Source of the DNA: an uncultured Lachnospiraceae bacterium
GTDB taxonomy: Bacteria; Bacillota; Clostridia; Lachnospirales; Lachnospiraceae
Length of the DNA stretch: 64,000 bases
Direction: 5' to 3'
Assembly: GCA_910584915.1 (NCBI GenBank)
Contig: CAJUDM010000006.1
Location: forward strand, 110,936 to 174,935
The position numbers were made by a program, and so were the translations under genes. Numbering within the stretch: the first letter of the stretch is position 1; each line of letters begins with the position of its first letter. Under the pieces are notes generated by a model. The model saw only the letters and a program-made list of their open reading frames with translations, searched no databases and was not told where the DNA came from. Below, piece by piece: positions 1 through 9,355 of this stretch.

Positions 1-437
1 AGGATGCCGTTTTTCGGTATCGGAAAGGTGCGGTTTCTGGTCCTGATCAGCAAAAGCCCCGTCTCGTCCTTCTTCCGCTTTTTTATCTCCTCCACCGCCC
101 GCGTCAGCACTTCCTCAAACTTTTCCGGTTCGATGGGCTTTAACAGATAATGGAATGCCGCCACATCAAAAGCCTGAAAGACATGTTCCTTTGTGCCGGT
201 CACAAAAATGAGAATCACATTTTCCGACTTTTGCCGCAGCTCTCTGGCGATATCGATACCGTCCATTCCGCCGAGCTGAATGTCCAGAAAAACGATATCA
301 TACTGTTTTCCTGCGTGAAGAAACGCCTCGCCCGACAGGAAGCCGTCCACCACCGCACCGCTTCCTGTAAGTTCTATCCTGTTTTTTATATCTTCCCTGA
401 TATATCGTTCATCGTCCACTACCGCTATTTTTATCAA
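1..437 (-). CDS. LytTR-family response regulator, N-terminal part (3' end outside window)
   Basis: Cytoplasmic response regulator of the AgrA/LytR kind; 145 codons are visible and the gene runs off the left edge. The receiver domain shows the acidic pair D8-D9 (VVDDE), phosphoacceptor D52 in VFLDIQ, the conserved Thr in IFVTGT and the Lys in LLKPIEP. The last visible stretch (RTRNRTFPIP) looks like the opening strand of a LytTR DNA-binding domain, but that domain is cut, so the class is inferred. The start is a TTG with GAGGTG six bases upstream; no ATG in frame has such a site. It follows the two ABC exporters on the same strand, so it may belong to the same peptide-sensing or export system; its partner kinase is not in the window. 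Confidence 0.8.
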   Translation of the reverse strand, partial: MIKIAVVDDERYIREDIKNRIELTGSGAVVDGFLSGEAFLHAGKQYDIVFLDIQLGGMDGIDIARELRQKSENVILIFVTGTKEHVFQAFDVAAFHYLLKPIEPEKFEEVLTRAVEEIKKRKKDETGLLLIRTRNRTFPIPKNGI

Positions 438-453
438 ATGTCACACCTCAAAA

Positions 454-520
454 ATGCCGATACAAAGCCGTGATCGGATACCGTTATGGTTTTGGCAATC
501 CTCACTTAATGTATCGGCAT
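454..520. repeat. 11-bp inverted repeat upstream of the LytTR regulator
   Basis: ATGCCGATACA (454-464) and its exact complement TGTATCGGCAT (510-520) are separated by 45 bases just upstream of the TTG start. It could be an operator for a dimeric regulator or the base of a leader stem. LytTR proteins usually bind direct repeats, so self-regulation is not implied. Confidence 0.5.
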
Positions 521-595
521 AATTTTTGCTTATTTAAATAAAATGGAATGAAACCGCTGTGAAAGGGAATGAAAGATTTCCGTGCAGCCCTTTGT

Positions 596-3286
596 CTATC
601 CTTCCGTCCGCAGCCTATCCACCAGTGAATCCTTTTCTATATTCCGAAAACAGAGATACGGGATCAGGGCGGCAGCCAACAGCAAAATCGGTGTGCAGAT
701 CACAAGGGGCAGGAGCGTAAAACGGAATGTGGTAAAACCGCCCTCCACCATTTTTCTCACGCCGACGCCCACCGCCAGCGCGCTCGCCGCGTAGGTGATA
801 AGGAGTGTGAGAAAGGCGTAATCCAGCCCTTCCCGGACCAAAAGCCCGCACAACTGCTTTTTTGTCATGCCCACGCTCTGCATCATGGCAAACTCCTTTC
901 GCCGGGAGACAATGGAAGTCACCATGGAATTCACAAAATTCAGCACGCCCACCAGAGAGATCACAAGGCTGATCATATTGCCCATCACGGCAAAGGATCT
1001 CGTCTCTCTCTCATACTGATCCATCATGGAAGCCCGGGATGTGACGGGGAGGCTGACGCCAGTTTCTAGGCTGTATGCTTCCAGCATCTCCCCCGCCGAT
1101 TCGATACAGGCGTCCTCCACATTGAAAAACAGTTTCCGCGGCGTGTTCTCCCGCCAGTTTTCCCGGAAAACCTCCGCGGGCAGAATAAAATTGAGATAAA
1201 ACTCGTTTTCCGTGCCGTTTACCGCCGTTTCTTCCCGAGCGCCTTCCGTCGCCGGATTCCAGTTATCTAGCACAGCCATCACCGTGTAGGCATTGCCTTC
1301 TATCACCACCTCTTCGCCGACAGACGCCGTCCCGGGCTTCTCCCCCTCCTCTCCGGCGGACGCGACCGCAAGAGTATAGCCGCCTGCGGTAAACTGTGCC
1401 GCGTCATAGCTGCCGTCCAGCAGATGCTCCTCACCGCACCAGGCATCCAGCACGATGCCGTCCACACCGTAGACAACACTTGCCGCCCTTTTCTGCGCGA
1501 TCGCTTCCCGCAGCGCCAAGGGACCCTCGGGATCGTAGGAACCCCAGAATTTCAGCTTCTCCTCCGTATAGAAGTTTTGCAGGTTTGCGATGGTCTGTTC
1601 CGTCAGGGAAATCTCAGCCTCATGGCTGTAGAGATAACCGTATCCTTCCAGCCCCTCCAGTGATTCCACCTGTTCTCTCAGCGCAGCGCTCAGGGTATCG
1701 CCGCTGGGATTATATCCCCTGATATAGTCCTCGTTTGTGGCATCGTCGATCTGATAATCGGAAAGCGTCAGTTCGCTCAAATATTTCTCCATATCAAACG
1801 CCGCGTTTTTGGCGTAAAAAGTGCTCATCAAAGTCAGCCCCAGCGTCAGGGAACAGATCACGGTGACGGTGCGCTTTTTGTTGCGCCCAAGCCCGGACCA
1901 GGCGAGGGCTGAGAGTCCGGCATGGGAAGATGCCTTTTTTCCCGCTCGGTTAAAGGAGGATGTTCCTCCCTGCACATCATTGTAGCGCAGTGCCTCCATG
2001 GGGGAGGCTTTGCCCGCCATCCTTGCAGGGCGCATACAGGAGATCAGAACCGTAGCCGCGGCAAACAGGGCGGAACCGATAAAGATAAGAGGGCTTGCCG
2101 ACACCGAGGCAAAGCGCCCCTGCAAAAACACGGGAACCAGCACAGCTCCCAGAAGATAGCCGGACAGCATGCCCGCCGGAATCCCGATCAGACACAGCAT
2201 CCCCGCCTGCCCGTAGATCAGCTTTTTCAACTGTCTTGCCGTCATGCCAAGGGTTTTGCATTTGCCGTAAAACTGAATATCCTTGGTGACGGATATCTGA
2301 AAAATATTGTAGATGATCAGAAAGCCCGCCGCAAAGACCAGTATCATCCCCAGATACAAAGATAGATTTTCCTGCGCCGCCATGCGGTTCATCTCTGGAT
2401 CGTAGGCGAGGTTTACGCTGTATGCAAGCCCGGAAAGACCGGTATCCTCGAGAATATGATCCATCATCGCTTCCATATTCCTGTCATCATAGAGGGTGAC
2501 CTGTGCCATATACTGTCCCGCGATCCGGGAGGACGGTGCGGCTGTACTTATGGCAGTATCCCCTGTCATATCTTCTGTTTCTTTATCTTCTCCGGTACCT
2601 GTCTTTTCTTCCGCTGTCGGCTCTGTCCAGACATGATCAGCCGCAATGCCCTCCGCCGGTCTGTTTACAATCTCATAAACCGCATCCCCCGCCGCCTTCT
2701 GCGCAAACTCTTTATCCACCCAGGCGAAACTGGCATAGGAAGATTCGTTTCCCTCCCAGAAGCCACACAACGTAAACTCGGACACTCTGTTCTGTTCTTC
2801 CGCAAAATCGGCGATCCACTCCAGTGTCACCTTCTGCCCCAGTTCATGGGGAATGCCCAGTCTGTCCAGCACAATAGTATCCAGAGCGATCTCCTGCTCT
2901 GCCTCCGGCATTTTCCCGGTGGTCGGTTCCGCGAAGGAATGTTCTGCGTAACTTTCATCCGCCCAGCGGATCTCCACCTGTCTCCCCGCCAGGGCGTCGC
3001 CCATGCCGAGCCCTGCCACCATGCTCTGCCCAACTTCCGCCGCATCGGGATGCGCCGCGATCTTCTCCGCGTCCTCCGCCGTGATATGTTTGATGGATAT
3101 CTGGGCATCGTAGCCGGTCTGCCGAAATGCCATCTCGATCAGGTTTTTCTTCATGCTCTGGCTCAATACAAAGAGCGTTGTAAACATCAGTGTAGTCAGC
3201 GCGATTGCTGTGACAGCCGCCAGATTGCGTCCCCTGTTCTGTCTGAACAGTCTTTTATTTAATACAATGATCGGTTTAAAATTCAT
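596..3286 (-). CDS. FtsX-type ABC transporter permease (exporter 1)
   Basis: Integral membrane permease of 896 residues in the MacB/FtsX-like class. There is one N-terminal membrane helix (about residues 20-45), a large extracytoplasmic domain, a block of three helices (about 310-425), a second single helix near 475, another large external domain, and a final three-helix block (about 770-885). This duplicated FtsX layout is typical of clostridial lipid, peptide or antibiotic-resistance exporters. It starts three bases after the stop codon of its ATPase (3290-3979). The acidic insert near residues 235-250 (EEKTGTGEDKETEDMTG) is low complexity. Substrate cannot be read from sequence; the nearby two-component system suggests antimicrobial peptide sensing. 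Confidence 0.88.
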   Translation of the reverse strand: MNFKPIIVLNKRLFRQNRGRNLAAVTAIALTTLMFTTLFVLSQSMKKNLIEMAFRQTGYDAQISIKHITAEDAEKIAAHPDAAEVGQSMVAGLGMGDALAGRQVEIRWADESYAEHSFAEPTTGKMPEAEQEIALDTIVLDRLGIPHELGQKVTLEWIADFAEEQNRVSEFTLCGFWEGNESSYASFAWVDKEFAQKAAGDAVYEIVNRPAEGIAADHVWTEPTAEEKTGTGEDKETEDMTGDTAISTAAPSSRIAGQYMAQVTLYDDRNMEAMMDHILEDTGLSGLAYSVNLAYDPEMNRMAAQENLSLYLGMILVFAAGFLIIYNIFQISVTKDIQFYGKCKTLGMTARQLKKLIYGQAGMLCLIGIPAGMLSGYLLGAVLVPVFLQGRFASVSASPLIFIGSALFAAATVLISCMRPARMAGKASPMEALRYNDVQGGTSSFNRAGKKASSHAGLSALAWSGLGRNKKRTVTVICSLTLGLTLMSTFYAKNAAFDMEKYLSELTLSDYQIDDATNEDYIRGYNPSGDTLSAALREQVESLEGLEGYGYLYSHEAEISLTEQTIANLQNFYTEEKLKFWGSYDPEGPLALREAIAQKRAASVVYGVDGIVLDAWCGEEHLLDGSYDAAQFTAGGYTLAVASAGEEGEKPGTASVGEEVVIEGNAYTVMAVLDNWNPATEGAREETAVNGTENEFYLNFILPAEVFRENWRENTPRKLFFNVEDACIESAGEMLEAYSLETGVSLPVTSRASMMDQYERETRSFAVMGNMISLVISLVGVLNFVNSMVTSIVSRRKEFAMMQSVGMTKKQLCGLLVREGLDYAFLTLLITYAASALAVGVGVRKMVEGGFTTFRFTLLPLVICTPILLLAAALIPYLCFRNIEKDSLVDRLRTEG

Positions 3287-3289
3287 CTG

Positions 3290-3979
3290 TTATTGCCCTG
3301 CCTTTCCGAATGTTGTCACGATCTTCCCGTCCTCGATCCGGATAATCCGGTCCGCCTGCGCCGCGATCTCGGGATTGTGGGTGATCATCACGATGCTCTG
3401 GCGGAACTGGGCGCTGGTCACTTTCAAGGACCCAACCACATCGCCGCTTGTCCTGGAGTCCAGATTGCCTGTGGGTTCATCCGCAAGGATCAGGGATGGC
3501 TTGGAGGCAAGCGCTCTGGCGATCGCCACACGCTGCTGTTGTCCGCCGGAGAGATTGTTCGGCAGTGTATCCAGTCTGCTCTCGAGACCGAGAAATTGTA
3601 CGATCTCCATAATAAACTTTTCGTCTGGTTTTCTTCCGTCCAGTGTGATCGGAAAGATAATATTCTCCCACACGGTCAGGACCGGGATGAGATTGTAATT
3701 CTGAAAAATAAAGCCGATCTGTTTGCGGCGGAATATCGTCGCCTGTTCGCTGTTTAAGCGGGACAGCTCCTGCCCTCCGATCTGCACGCTGCCTTCGCTG
3801 GGCACATCCAGCCCGCCGAGCATATTTAACAGCGTCGATTTCCCACTGCCACTGGTGCCGACGATGGCGGTAAATTTTCCGCGTTCGATCTCCAAATCCA
3901 CGCCGTCCAGCGCTTTCACAAGGGCTTCGCCCTTTCCGTAATATTTTTTTAATCCCGTTGCCTTGACGATGACTTCCAT
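3290..3979 (-). CDS. ABC transporter ATP-binding protein (exporter 1)
   Basis: Cytoplasmic ATPase of 229 residues, MacB/LolD-like. Walker A is GTSGSGKST (about 42-50), the signature LSGGQQQR (about 143-150), Walker [14 protein letters not shown] (about 162-174) and the switch histidine MITHN. AGGAGG lies nine bases before the ATG. It energises the permease encoded directly downstream. The upstream gap carries 11-bp-spaced repeats that look like response regulator sites, so this gene probably begins its own transcript. Confidence 0.95.
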   Translation of the reverse strand: MEVIVKATGLKKYYGKGEALVKALDGVDLEIERGKFTAIVGTSGSGKSTLLNMLGGLDVPSEGSVQIGGQELSRLNSEQATIFRRKQIGFIFQNYNLIPVLTVWENIIFPITLDGRKPDEKFIMEIVQFLGLESRLDTLPNNLSGGQQQRVAIARALASKPSLILADEPTGNLDSRTSGDVVGSLKVTSAQFRQSIVMITHNPEIAAQADRIIRIEDGKIVTTFGKAGQ

Positions 3980-4036
3980 GATATGTTCCTCCTGTAGATT
4001 TTGGAAAGTTTCTTATTTAACCTTATACTGTTCCAT

Positions 4037-4096
4037 AAGATAATCCTAACAGGAGAAAGTTACAGACAGGGTACAGAAAAGGTACAGTTTTGTACC
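4037..4096 (-). promoter_or_regulatory. Candidate promoter with three 11-bp-spaced response regulator boxes
   Basis: On the plus strand TACAG begins at 4061, 4072 and 4083, an exact 11-bp period; on the coding strand this reads CTGTA-N6-CTGTA-N6-CTGTA. The last box overlaps a weak -35 (TGTAAC, 4059-4064), with TATCTT (4037-4042) as a possible -10 at 16 bp. GGTACAGTTTTGTACC (4081-4096) adds a palindrome. OmpR-family regulators such as VanR commonly bind direct repeats one helical turn apart beside the -35, so the regulator at 8607-9317 is the natural candidate. Confidence 0.6.
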
Positions 4097-4111
4097 ATAA
4101 GAATCTTATAT

Positions 4112-6637
4112 TTATATAACACGCATCCTCTCCGTCACGCTCTCCCTCGTCACGACGTTCAGAAAATACAGTGGGACAAGCAGCACGAGCGCCGCGAGGA
4201 TCGGGATCGAGATCCAGAGGGGCATAAGGGAATAGTGCCAGGTGACGCACCAGGTGTTGGTGTTTGCGAGCCACCAGCGTCCCCAGAGCCAGGTGATGAC
4301 CGCCGTCGCCGGGATCAGGATCAAGAGCATTGAGCCCAGATACAGGGCGCCTTCCAGCAGGAGCAATCTGCGAATCTGCCTTTTTGTCATGCCCAGGCTC
4401 TCGTAGACAGCGAACTCCTTTTTTCGGACAAGGACGCCTCTAGCCAGCACATTCCCGAAATTCAGTATACCGATCATCAGCATCACGCTCCCCACAAACA
4501 GCGGGATCATGCAATTGTGAAAGACGGAATTGCGGAAAACCCACTGATAATCGCTGACAGATACCACACTTGCCCCTGTTCCCTGTAACTGGCTGTCCAG
4601 AAATTGTTCAAATTCTTTTTGACTGTTTTGGTCAATATTTATCCCCACATTCCTGATACCATGGTCCGGGAACAGCTCCTCAAAGACTTCTTCCGGCATA
4701 TAGTAGGTCACGTTAAATTCAGCCTCTCTGCTGTCCGCGCCGGATATCATGCTCTCTTCGTAAGGAACGGACGCCATGATCTCAAATTCCCTGCCTTCTA
4801 TTACCACCCTGCTCCCCGCGGGCGGCGTGGTTTTCAAAACAGGCGAGCTGCTGCCCGCGGCGATCACATACTTTCCGGTGCCGAACAGTTCCGCGGAGAA
4901 GGAGCCTTCTATAAATATGTTCCGCGCCATCGCTTTTTCCAACGTCAGTCCGCCTACGCCTGCAACAATGCCGATATATTCGCCGTCTTTTCGCATCTTT
5001 TCATACCCCGCCATCCAGTCGGGGTTGTCCGCCATATATTCCTTTCTGGCAGTGCCGTTCTCATCCGCCTCCTCAAATGTCGCAAGGATCTGCGCCCGTC
5101 CTTTCTCGTCCGCGTACATGGGAACCTCCATGGTGCGCACCGCGCCGATACCGGTAACCGCCGGGTGGCTGGCAAGCGCCTCATATATCTCTTCCGTAAT
5201 GCTCCTGCTCTTCGGATTATAGCGCTGTATGCTGGCTTCCGCCGAAGCGTCGGCGATCAGGTAATCGAAAAGCGCCATGCCCTCCAGATATTTTTCCTGA
5301 TCGTAGCTTGCGCCCTGCATCCAGATACAGCACAAAATGCACAGCGCCAATAAAAGAGAGAGCGTTCCGGGGAGCGATCTGCCCCTTTGCCTTGAAAGCC
5401 CGGAAAGCGCCATCAAAAACAGAGAAGTCCGCCTGCGCCGTCCTCTCCTGCTCCCTGCGCCTTCCTTTTCCACGAATTTCATGGCTTCCACAGGTGTTTT
5501 TCCGGTCACCGTCCGCATGGGCAGTGAGCAGGCGATCCCCGTTGTCAGAAAAGTGAGTATGCCCGACACAGGAAAAGGCGACAGCCGGAAAAAACAGAGC
5601 GCCGGATTTTCCTCCATGCCGACCACCACATGGGGAGCGAGCACCGCACAGAGCAAAAACCCCGATAACCATCCCGGCAGCACGCCAAACAGGGACAAAA
5701 GCGACGCACGCTCCACCCACAATACCCGAAGCTGCCTCGGCGTCATCCCCAGACTTTTGATCCGCCCGTAAAACCGTACATCCTGCGCCGCGGAGAGGCG
5801 CACGATATGGTACAGCATCAGAATGCCGCAGAGCATGACGATCAGATTCATCCGATAGAACCGCATGGCAGTGATCCCGGCGTGCTCCTGCCGGGCGTCA
5901 TTGAAGGCAAGGCTGGTGGTGAACGGGATATCCTGTATCCCCAGATCAGAGAGAATCTCCGCCCCCTGTTTCTCAAGGCCTGCGGGGCGGTACAATGTGA
6001 CGCCCAGCGCCAGCTTTTCCGGCGTGCCGCCGCAAAACGCCTGTGCCGTCTCCTCTGTCACCCAGGCGCAGGTTTCCGTCAGCCCCATCCGGTTTTCCCA
6101 GAAGCCGCACAGAATAAAGGTGTCCATCCGCTCTCCGCCGCCATCCGCAGGCGTCCACCTGAGAGAGACTTCGGCTCCCGGCTCGCGGGGGATCGCCAGG
6201 GAGTTCATGGTGAGCTCGTCCAGCGCGATCTCGTTTTGTTTTTCCGGCATCCGCCCCTGCATCGGCACGGCATCCGTCTCCTTCGCCCATCCCGGAGAGA
6301 CTACAGCCAGTTTCACGCTGCGGTTTCCCAGCATCTCATCGGAGAGGACACCGATGGCGGAGAGGGAAACCGCATTCTTTACACTTCTGTGATTTTTGAT
6401 TCCCGCCGCCTGGGAGGAGGTCAGATCATAAAACAGAATGTGGCTCTCAGAGCCGTACATGATTTTGTAGGAATACATAAATCCGTCATAAGTCAGATTG
6501 CCCAGACACAGAGAAATGGTATACAGCATACAGACAAGGGCGACGGAGACAGACAGCAAAATATACTGCACTCTATGAAATTTTATGTCCCGCATGATCA
6601 GTCTGCGGCATATTTTCAGATTATTATTTTTTAGCAT
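4112..6637 (-). CDS. FtsX-type ABC transporter permease (exporter 2)
   Basis: Membrane permease of 841 residues, a clear paralogue of the permease at 596-3286: the same N-terminal helix, external domain, three-helix block, second single helix (LPGTLSLLLALCILCCIW, near 425), second external domain and C-terminal three-helix block. Shared phrases such as LGMTPRQL and YESLGMTKRQIRRLL mark the cytoplasmic coupling loops. Its ATG overlaps the end of its ATPase gene by seven bases, indicating translational coupling. Two divergent exporters side by side suggest either different substrates or a heteromeric complex. Confidence 0.88.
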   Translation of the reverse strand: MLKNNNLKICRRLIMRDIKFHRVQYILLSVSVALVCMLYTISLCLGNLTYDGFMYSYKIMYGSESHILFYDLTSSQAAGIKNHRSVKNAVSLSAIGVLSDEMLGNRSVKLAVVSPGWAKETDAVPMQGRMPEKQNEIALDELTMNSLAIPREPGAEVSLRWTPADGGGERMDTFILCGFWENRMGLTETCAWVTEETAQAFCGGTPEKLALGVTLYRPAGLEKQGAEILSDLGIQDIPFTTSLAFNDARQEHAGITAMRFYRMNLIVMLCGILMLYHIVRLSAAQDVRFYGRIKSLGMTPRQLRVLWVERASLLSLFGVLPGWLSGFLLCAVLAPHVVVGMEENPALCFFRLSPFPVSGILTFLTTGIACSLPMRTVTGKTPVEAMKFVEKEGAGSRRGRRRRTSLFLMALSGLSRQRGRSLPGTLSLLLALCILCCIWMQGASYDQEKYLEGMALFDYLIADASAEASIQRYNPKSRSITEEIYEALASHPAVTGIGAVRTMEVPMYADEKGRAQILATFEEADENGTARKEYMADNPDWMAGYEKMRKDGEYIGIVAGVGGLTLEKAMARNIFIEGSFSAELFGTGKYVIAAGSSSPVLKTTPPAGSRVVIEGREFEIMASVPYEESMISGADSREAEFNVTYYMPEEVFEELFPDHGIRNVGINIDQNSQKEFEQFLDSQLQGTGASVVSVSDYQWVFRNSVFHNCMIPLFVGSVMLMIGILNFGNVLARGVLVRKKEFAVYESLGMTKRQIRRLLLLEGALYLGSMLLILIPATAVITWLWGRWWLANTNTWCVTWHYSLMPLWISIPILAALVLLVPLYFLNVVTRESVTERMRVI

Positions 6638-7320
6638 GGCGTATCCGGACTTTCCACAATGCGTCCGTCCTGCATCCGTACCACCCGGTCCGCCATCTGC
6701 GCAAGCTCCGGGTTGTGTGTGACCATCACAAGGGTGTGATGATACATTTCTGTCGTCATTTTCAAAAGCCCCGCCACATTCTGGCTGTTCCGCGAATCCA
6801 GATTGCCCGTGGGCTCATCCGCCAGAATGACCGCGGGTTTCGTCACAAGCGCCCTGGCGATCGCCACCCGCTGTTTTTGTCCGCCGGAGAGCATATCGGG
6901 GCAGCGCTCCATCTGATCCGTCAGCCCGAGAAGCTCTGTGATCTCCCGAAAGATGCGCATATCCGGCGCGGAGCCGTCCAGATCGAGGGGAAATAAAATA
7001 TTTTCCTCCACCGTCAGCGTGGGCACCAGATTATAATTCTGGAAGATGATCCCGACCTTTTTGCGGCGAAACACGGCGAGTTCCTCCTCCCTCAGCGAAG
7101 AAAGATTCACGCCGTCCACGATCACTTCCCCACCCGTCGGCACATCCAGCCCGCCCATCATATTTAAGAGTGTCGTCTTGCCGCTGCCCGAGGCGCCGGT
7201 GATCGCTGTGAACCTGCCCTGCTCAATGGCAAGGTTCACGCCGTCTAGCGCTTTGACCACCGGCTCCTTGCCGCGATCCCCGTAATATTTTTTCAGATTG
7301 TGAACGGTTATGATGTCCAT
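6631..7320 (-). CDS. ABC transporter ATP-binding protein (exporter 2)
   Basis: ATPase partner of the permease at 4112-6637, about 229 residues from the chosen start. Walker A is GASGSGKTT, signature LSGGQKQR, Walker [14 protein letters not shown], switch VTHN. An upstream in-frame ATG exists at 7335, but GAGGA sits nine bases before the ATG at 7320 (protein MDIITVHNL), so that start is preferred. Only 33 bases upstream of it ends palindromic element A, which separates this gene from the kinase gene. Confidence 0.93.
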   Translation of the reverse strand: MDIITVHNLKKYYGDRGKEPVVKALDGVNLAIEQGRFTAITGASGSGKTTLLNMMGGLDVPTGGEVIVDGVNLSSLREEELAVFRRKKVGIIFQNYNLVPTLTVEENILFPLDLDGSAPDMRIFREITELLGLTDQMERCPDMLSGGQKQRVAIARALVTKPAVILADEPTGNLDSRNSQNVAGLLKMTTEMYHHTLVMVTHNPELAQMADRVVRMQDGRIVESPDTPC

Positions 7321-7353
7321 CTTCGTTGTCCTCATTTATTGCAATTCACATCA

Positions 7354-7568
7354 CAATGTCATTAAGTTTACAGTTGTCGAACGCCGTGAGGAACATAAAA
7401 TGCTCCGTCGCCACGCTTTCGCGGGCTCTGTTTTTCAAGAGCCTGTGAAATAGCGTAACGGACACTAAACTCGTGAGGGACCTCGTTAAGTGCCGACGTT
7501 TTTTAACGGGCTCCTTGAGCATTTTATGTTCCTCACGGCTGAGCTAAGATGCTAACTTAATGACATTG
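7354..7568. mobile_element. Palindromic MITE-like element, copy A
   Basis: A 215-bp non-coding element. Both ends carry the perfect 15-bp terminal inverted repeat CAATGTCATTAAGTT. Inside, a 23-bp arm at 7383-7405 (starting GCCGTGAGGAACATAAAA) is repeated exactly inverted at 7517-7539. Copy B at 12743-12956 shares ends, arms and internal segments in opposite orientation. No transposase is encoded, so it would have to be moved in trans. It lies between the kinase and exporter 2 and may act as promoter, terminator or processing hairpin. No clean target duplication is visible; the flanks share only ATTCA near each side. Confidence 0.85.
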
Positions 7569-7584
7569 TATTCAGATATCAATG

Positions 7585-8610
7585 TCAGCTCAGCAGATAC
7601 ACCGAAAAAACGCTCCCGCCGCCCTCTTTGGATTTCACGCTGATATATCCCTTCTGCCTTCGGACGATCTCCTGCGCCAGATAGAGCCCGAGCCCGACGC
7701 CTTCACAGGAGGCTGCCTTCTCCCCGCGCCAGAACCGCTTGAATACATTGTGATAGTCGCTCTCCAATATACCGATGCCGGTGTCGGCGATATCCACCCG
7801 GATGTAAAACTGCCACGGGCGCACGCTGATCTGAACGGTTCCCCCCGATGGCGTGTACTTCACCGCATTGTCCAGAATGTTTTCCAGCGCTTCCGCAGTC
7901 CACTTCGGATCATATTTTGCCATGACAAATAAGTCACATTCCACGGACAGCCGTATCTCCTTTTTCTCCGCCTTTGCCCACACTCCGCTTACCGCCCGGG
8001 CGATCGTATCATACAGGTTTGCCTGTTCCATATGGATCGCGAAAGTGCCGGTCTCCAGTCTGGACATCCGGATCAGAGATTGCAGAAGAAACTCCAGCTT
8101 ATTGAGCTGCCCCGCCGTCATGTCGAGAAACTCCGCCCGTTTTTCCGCGCCCAGGTCATGGGACTTTAAAATATCCAAAAACATTTGCAGGTTGGCGATC
8201 GGCGTCTTGACCTGGTGGGAAATATCCGAGACCAGCTCCTGAATGACCTGCTTGTCCTGCCGGCTCTGCCTGCGCTCCTCGCTCATCAGATCATAAAACT
8301 GCCGGAATTTCCCCTGCACCTTTGCGGTCAGCGTATCCTCATAGACAGAAAATCCTTCCGGCTCCCGCTCCGCGAGAAGCTGATCCAGCGTGCCGCACAG
8401 CTCGTCCGCAAATCTGCGCACCTGCCCCCTGAGAAACAGTGTCCAGAGCAGGATAAGAAGGCAGAGCCCTCCGAACAGAGAGATCAAAAGATACCGTATT
8501 TCCGCCCTCGGCACCCAGATCCACACCGTATAGAGAAAACCGCCCGCAAGGACAGCCCCCGCAAAAAGCAGCCCCCGGCTGATGATCGTTTCACTTTTAT
8601 GTCCTGTCAT
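7585..8610 (-). CDS. Sensor histidine kinase, intramembrane-sensing type
   Basis: Membrane kinase of 341 residues. Two helices (about 11-32 and 38-60) are separated by only a few residues, so there is no extracellular sensor domain; in known families such kinases (BceS-like) read the state of a partner ABC transporter. The phosphoacceptor is H132 in SDISHQVKTP; the ATPase domain has the N box ENILDNAVKYTPSGG, G1 DTGIGI and G2 GVGLGLYLAQ. The start overlaps the regulator stop by four bases (ATGA). Two exporters follow on the same strand, supporting a sensing/detoxification module, although both permeases lack an obvious BceB layout. Confidence 0.93.
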   Translation of the reverse strand: MTGHKSETIISRGLLFAGAVLAGGFLYTVWIWVPRAEIRYLLISLFGGLCLLILLWTLFLRGQVRRFADELCGTLDQLLAEREPEGFSVYEDTLTAKVQGKFRQFYDLMSEERRQSRQDKQVIQELVSDISHQVKTPIANLQMFLDILKSHDLGAEKRAEFLDMTAGQLNKLEFLLQSLIRMSRLETGTFAIHMEQANLYDTIARAVSGVWAKAEKKEIRLSVECDLFVMAKYDPKWTAEALENILDNAVKYTPSGGTVQISVRPWQFYIRVDIADTGIGILESDYHNVFKRFWRGEKAASCEGVGLGLYLAQEIVRRQKGYISVKSKEGGGSVFSVYLLS

Positions 8611-9317
8611 GTCACGGTAAGTCCTTTTCTGCTCTCCCAGATGTACCCCATCCCGCGCACCGTCTTTATATAGGAATGCGCTTCATCCTCGATCTTCGCC
8701 CGCAACCTGTTCATCGTCACGGTCAGCGTGTGATCGTCGATAAAATTTTCATCGCAGTCCCAGAGTTTCTCCAGCAGAAGCTTTCTCGTCACCACATTGC
8801 CCGCGTTGGCGGTCAGCACCCGGAGCAGCTTGTACTCGTTCGGCGTGACAGACAGTTTCTCCCCGCCCCGCCATGCCGTCAGAGCGTCAAAGTCTATCTG
8901 CAAAAAATCATCCCTGTAACAGTCGGCACCGGCAGGCTTCTCCGCCATACCGCCGCGCCGCAGGGCTACTTCCAACCGCCTCAGAAAAACAGGCATCCGA
9001 AAGGGCTTCGTGATATAGTCCTCAGCTCCCAGATCATAGCCGCCCAGCACATCCTCCTCCAGATCTTTCGCCGTCAGGAAAATGACCGGCAGTTCTGGAT
9101 GCGCCTCCTTTATCTTTCTGCACAGCTCAAATCCGTCCCCGTCCGGCAGATTGACATCCAGTATCACAAGCGAAAAATTCTCTCCTTCCATCTCCATGAG
9201 ATATTCCGCCTTTTTGCAGTTGTACGCCGCCTGCGTGGCATACCCCGCCGCGTCCAGCTCAAAACACAGCCCCGTGCTCAGCATCAGGTCATCTTCCACC
9301 ACCAGAATTCGTTTCAT
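8607..9317 (-). CDS. OmpR-family response regulator
   Basis: DNA-binding regulator of about 236 residues. The receiver has the acidic pair in VVEDD and phosphoacceptor D54 in VILDVNLPDGDG; the C-terminal winged helix contains VTPNEYKLLRVLTANAGNVVTRKLLLEKLWD and VRGMGYIW. An ATG at 9329 is possible, but GGTGG five bases upstream favours the ATG at 9317 (MKRILVVEDD). It forms a two-gene unit with the kinase and probably acts on the exporter promoters, for instance the 11-bp-spaced boxes at 4058-4096. A leader rich in hairpins precedes it (9356-9443). Confidence 0.94.
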   Translation of the reverse strand: MKRILVVEDDLMLSTGLCFELDAAGYATQAAYNCKKAEYLMEMEGENFSLVILDVNLPDGDGFELCRKIKEAHPELPVIFLTAKDLEEDVLGGYDLGAEDYITKPFRMPVFLRRLEVALRRGGMAEKPAGADCYRDDFLQIDFDALTAWRGGEKLSVTPNEYKLLRVLTANAGNVVTRKLLLEKLWDCDENFIDDHTLTVTMNRLRAKIEDEAHSYIKTVRGMGYIWESRKGLTVT

Positions 9318-9355
9318 TTTTTCCACCATTCCGAAGCGTTTTACGCTGAGGATGC

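Noticed and set aside
2456..3262. Long plus-strand open frame (268 codons) opposite the exporter 1 permease
   Set aside because: Cys/His/Arg-rich with no domain or ribosome site, antisense to a clear permease.
7344..7580. Target duplication around element A (ATTCACATC / ATTCAGATATC)
   Set aside because: Similarity is imperfect and not flush with both ends, so it is not counted as a duplication.
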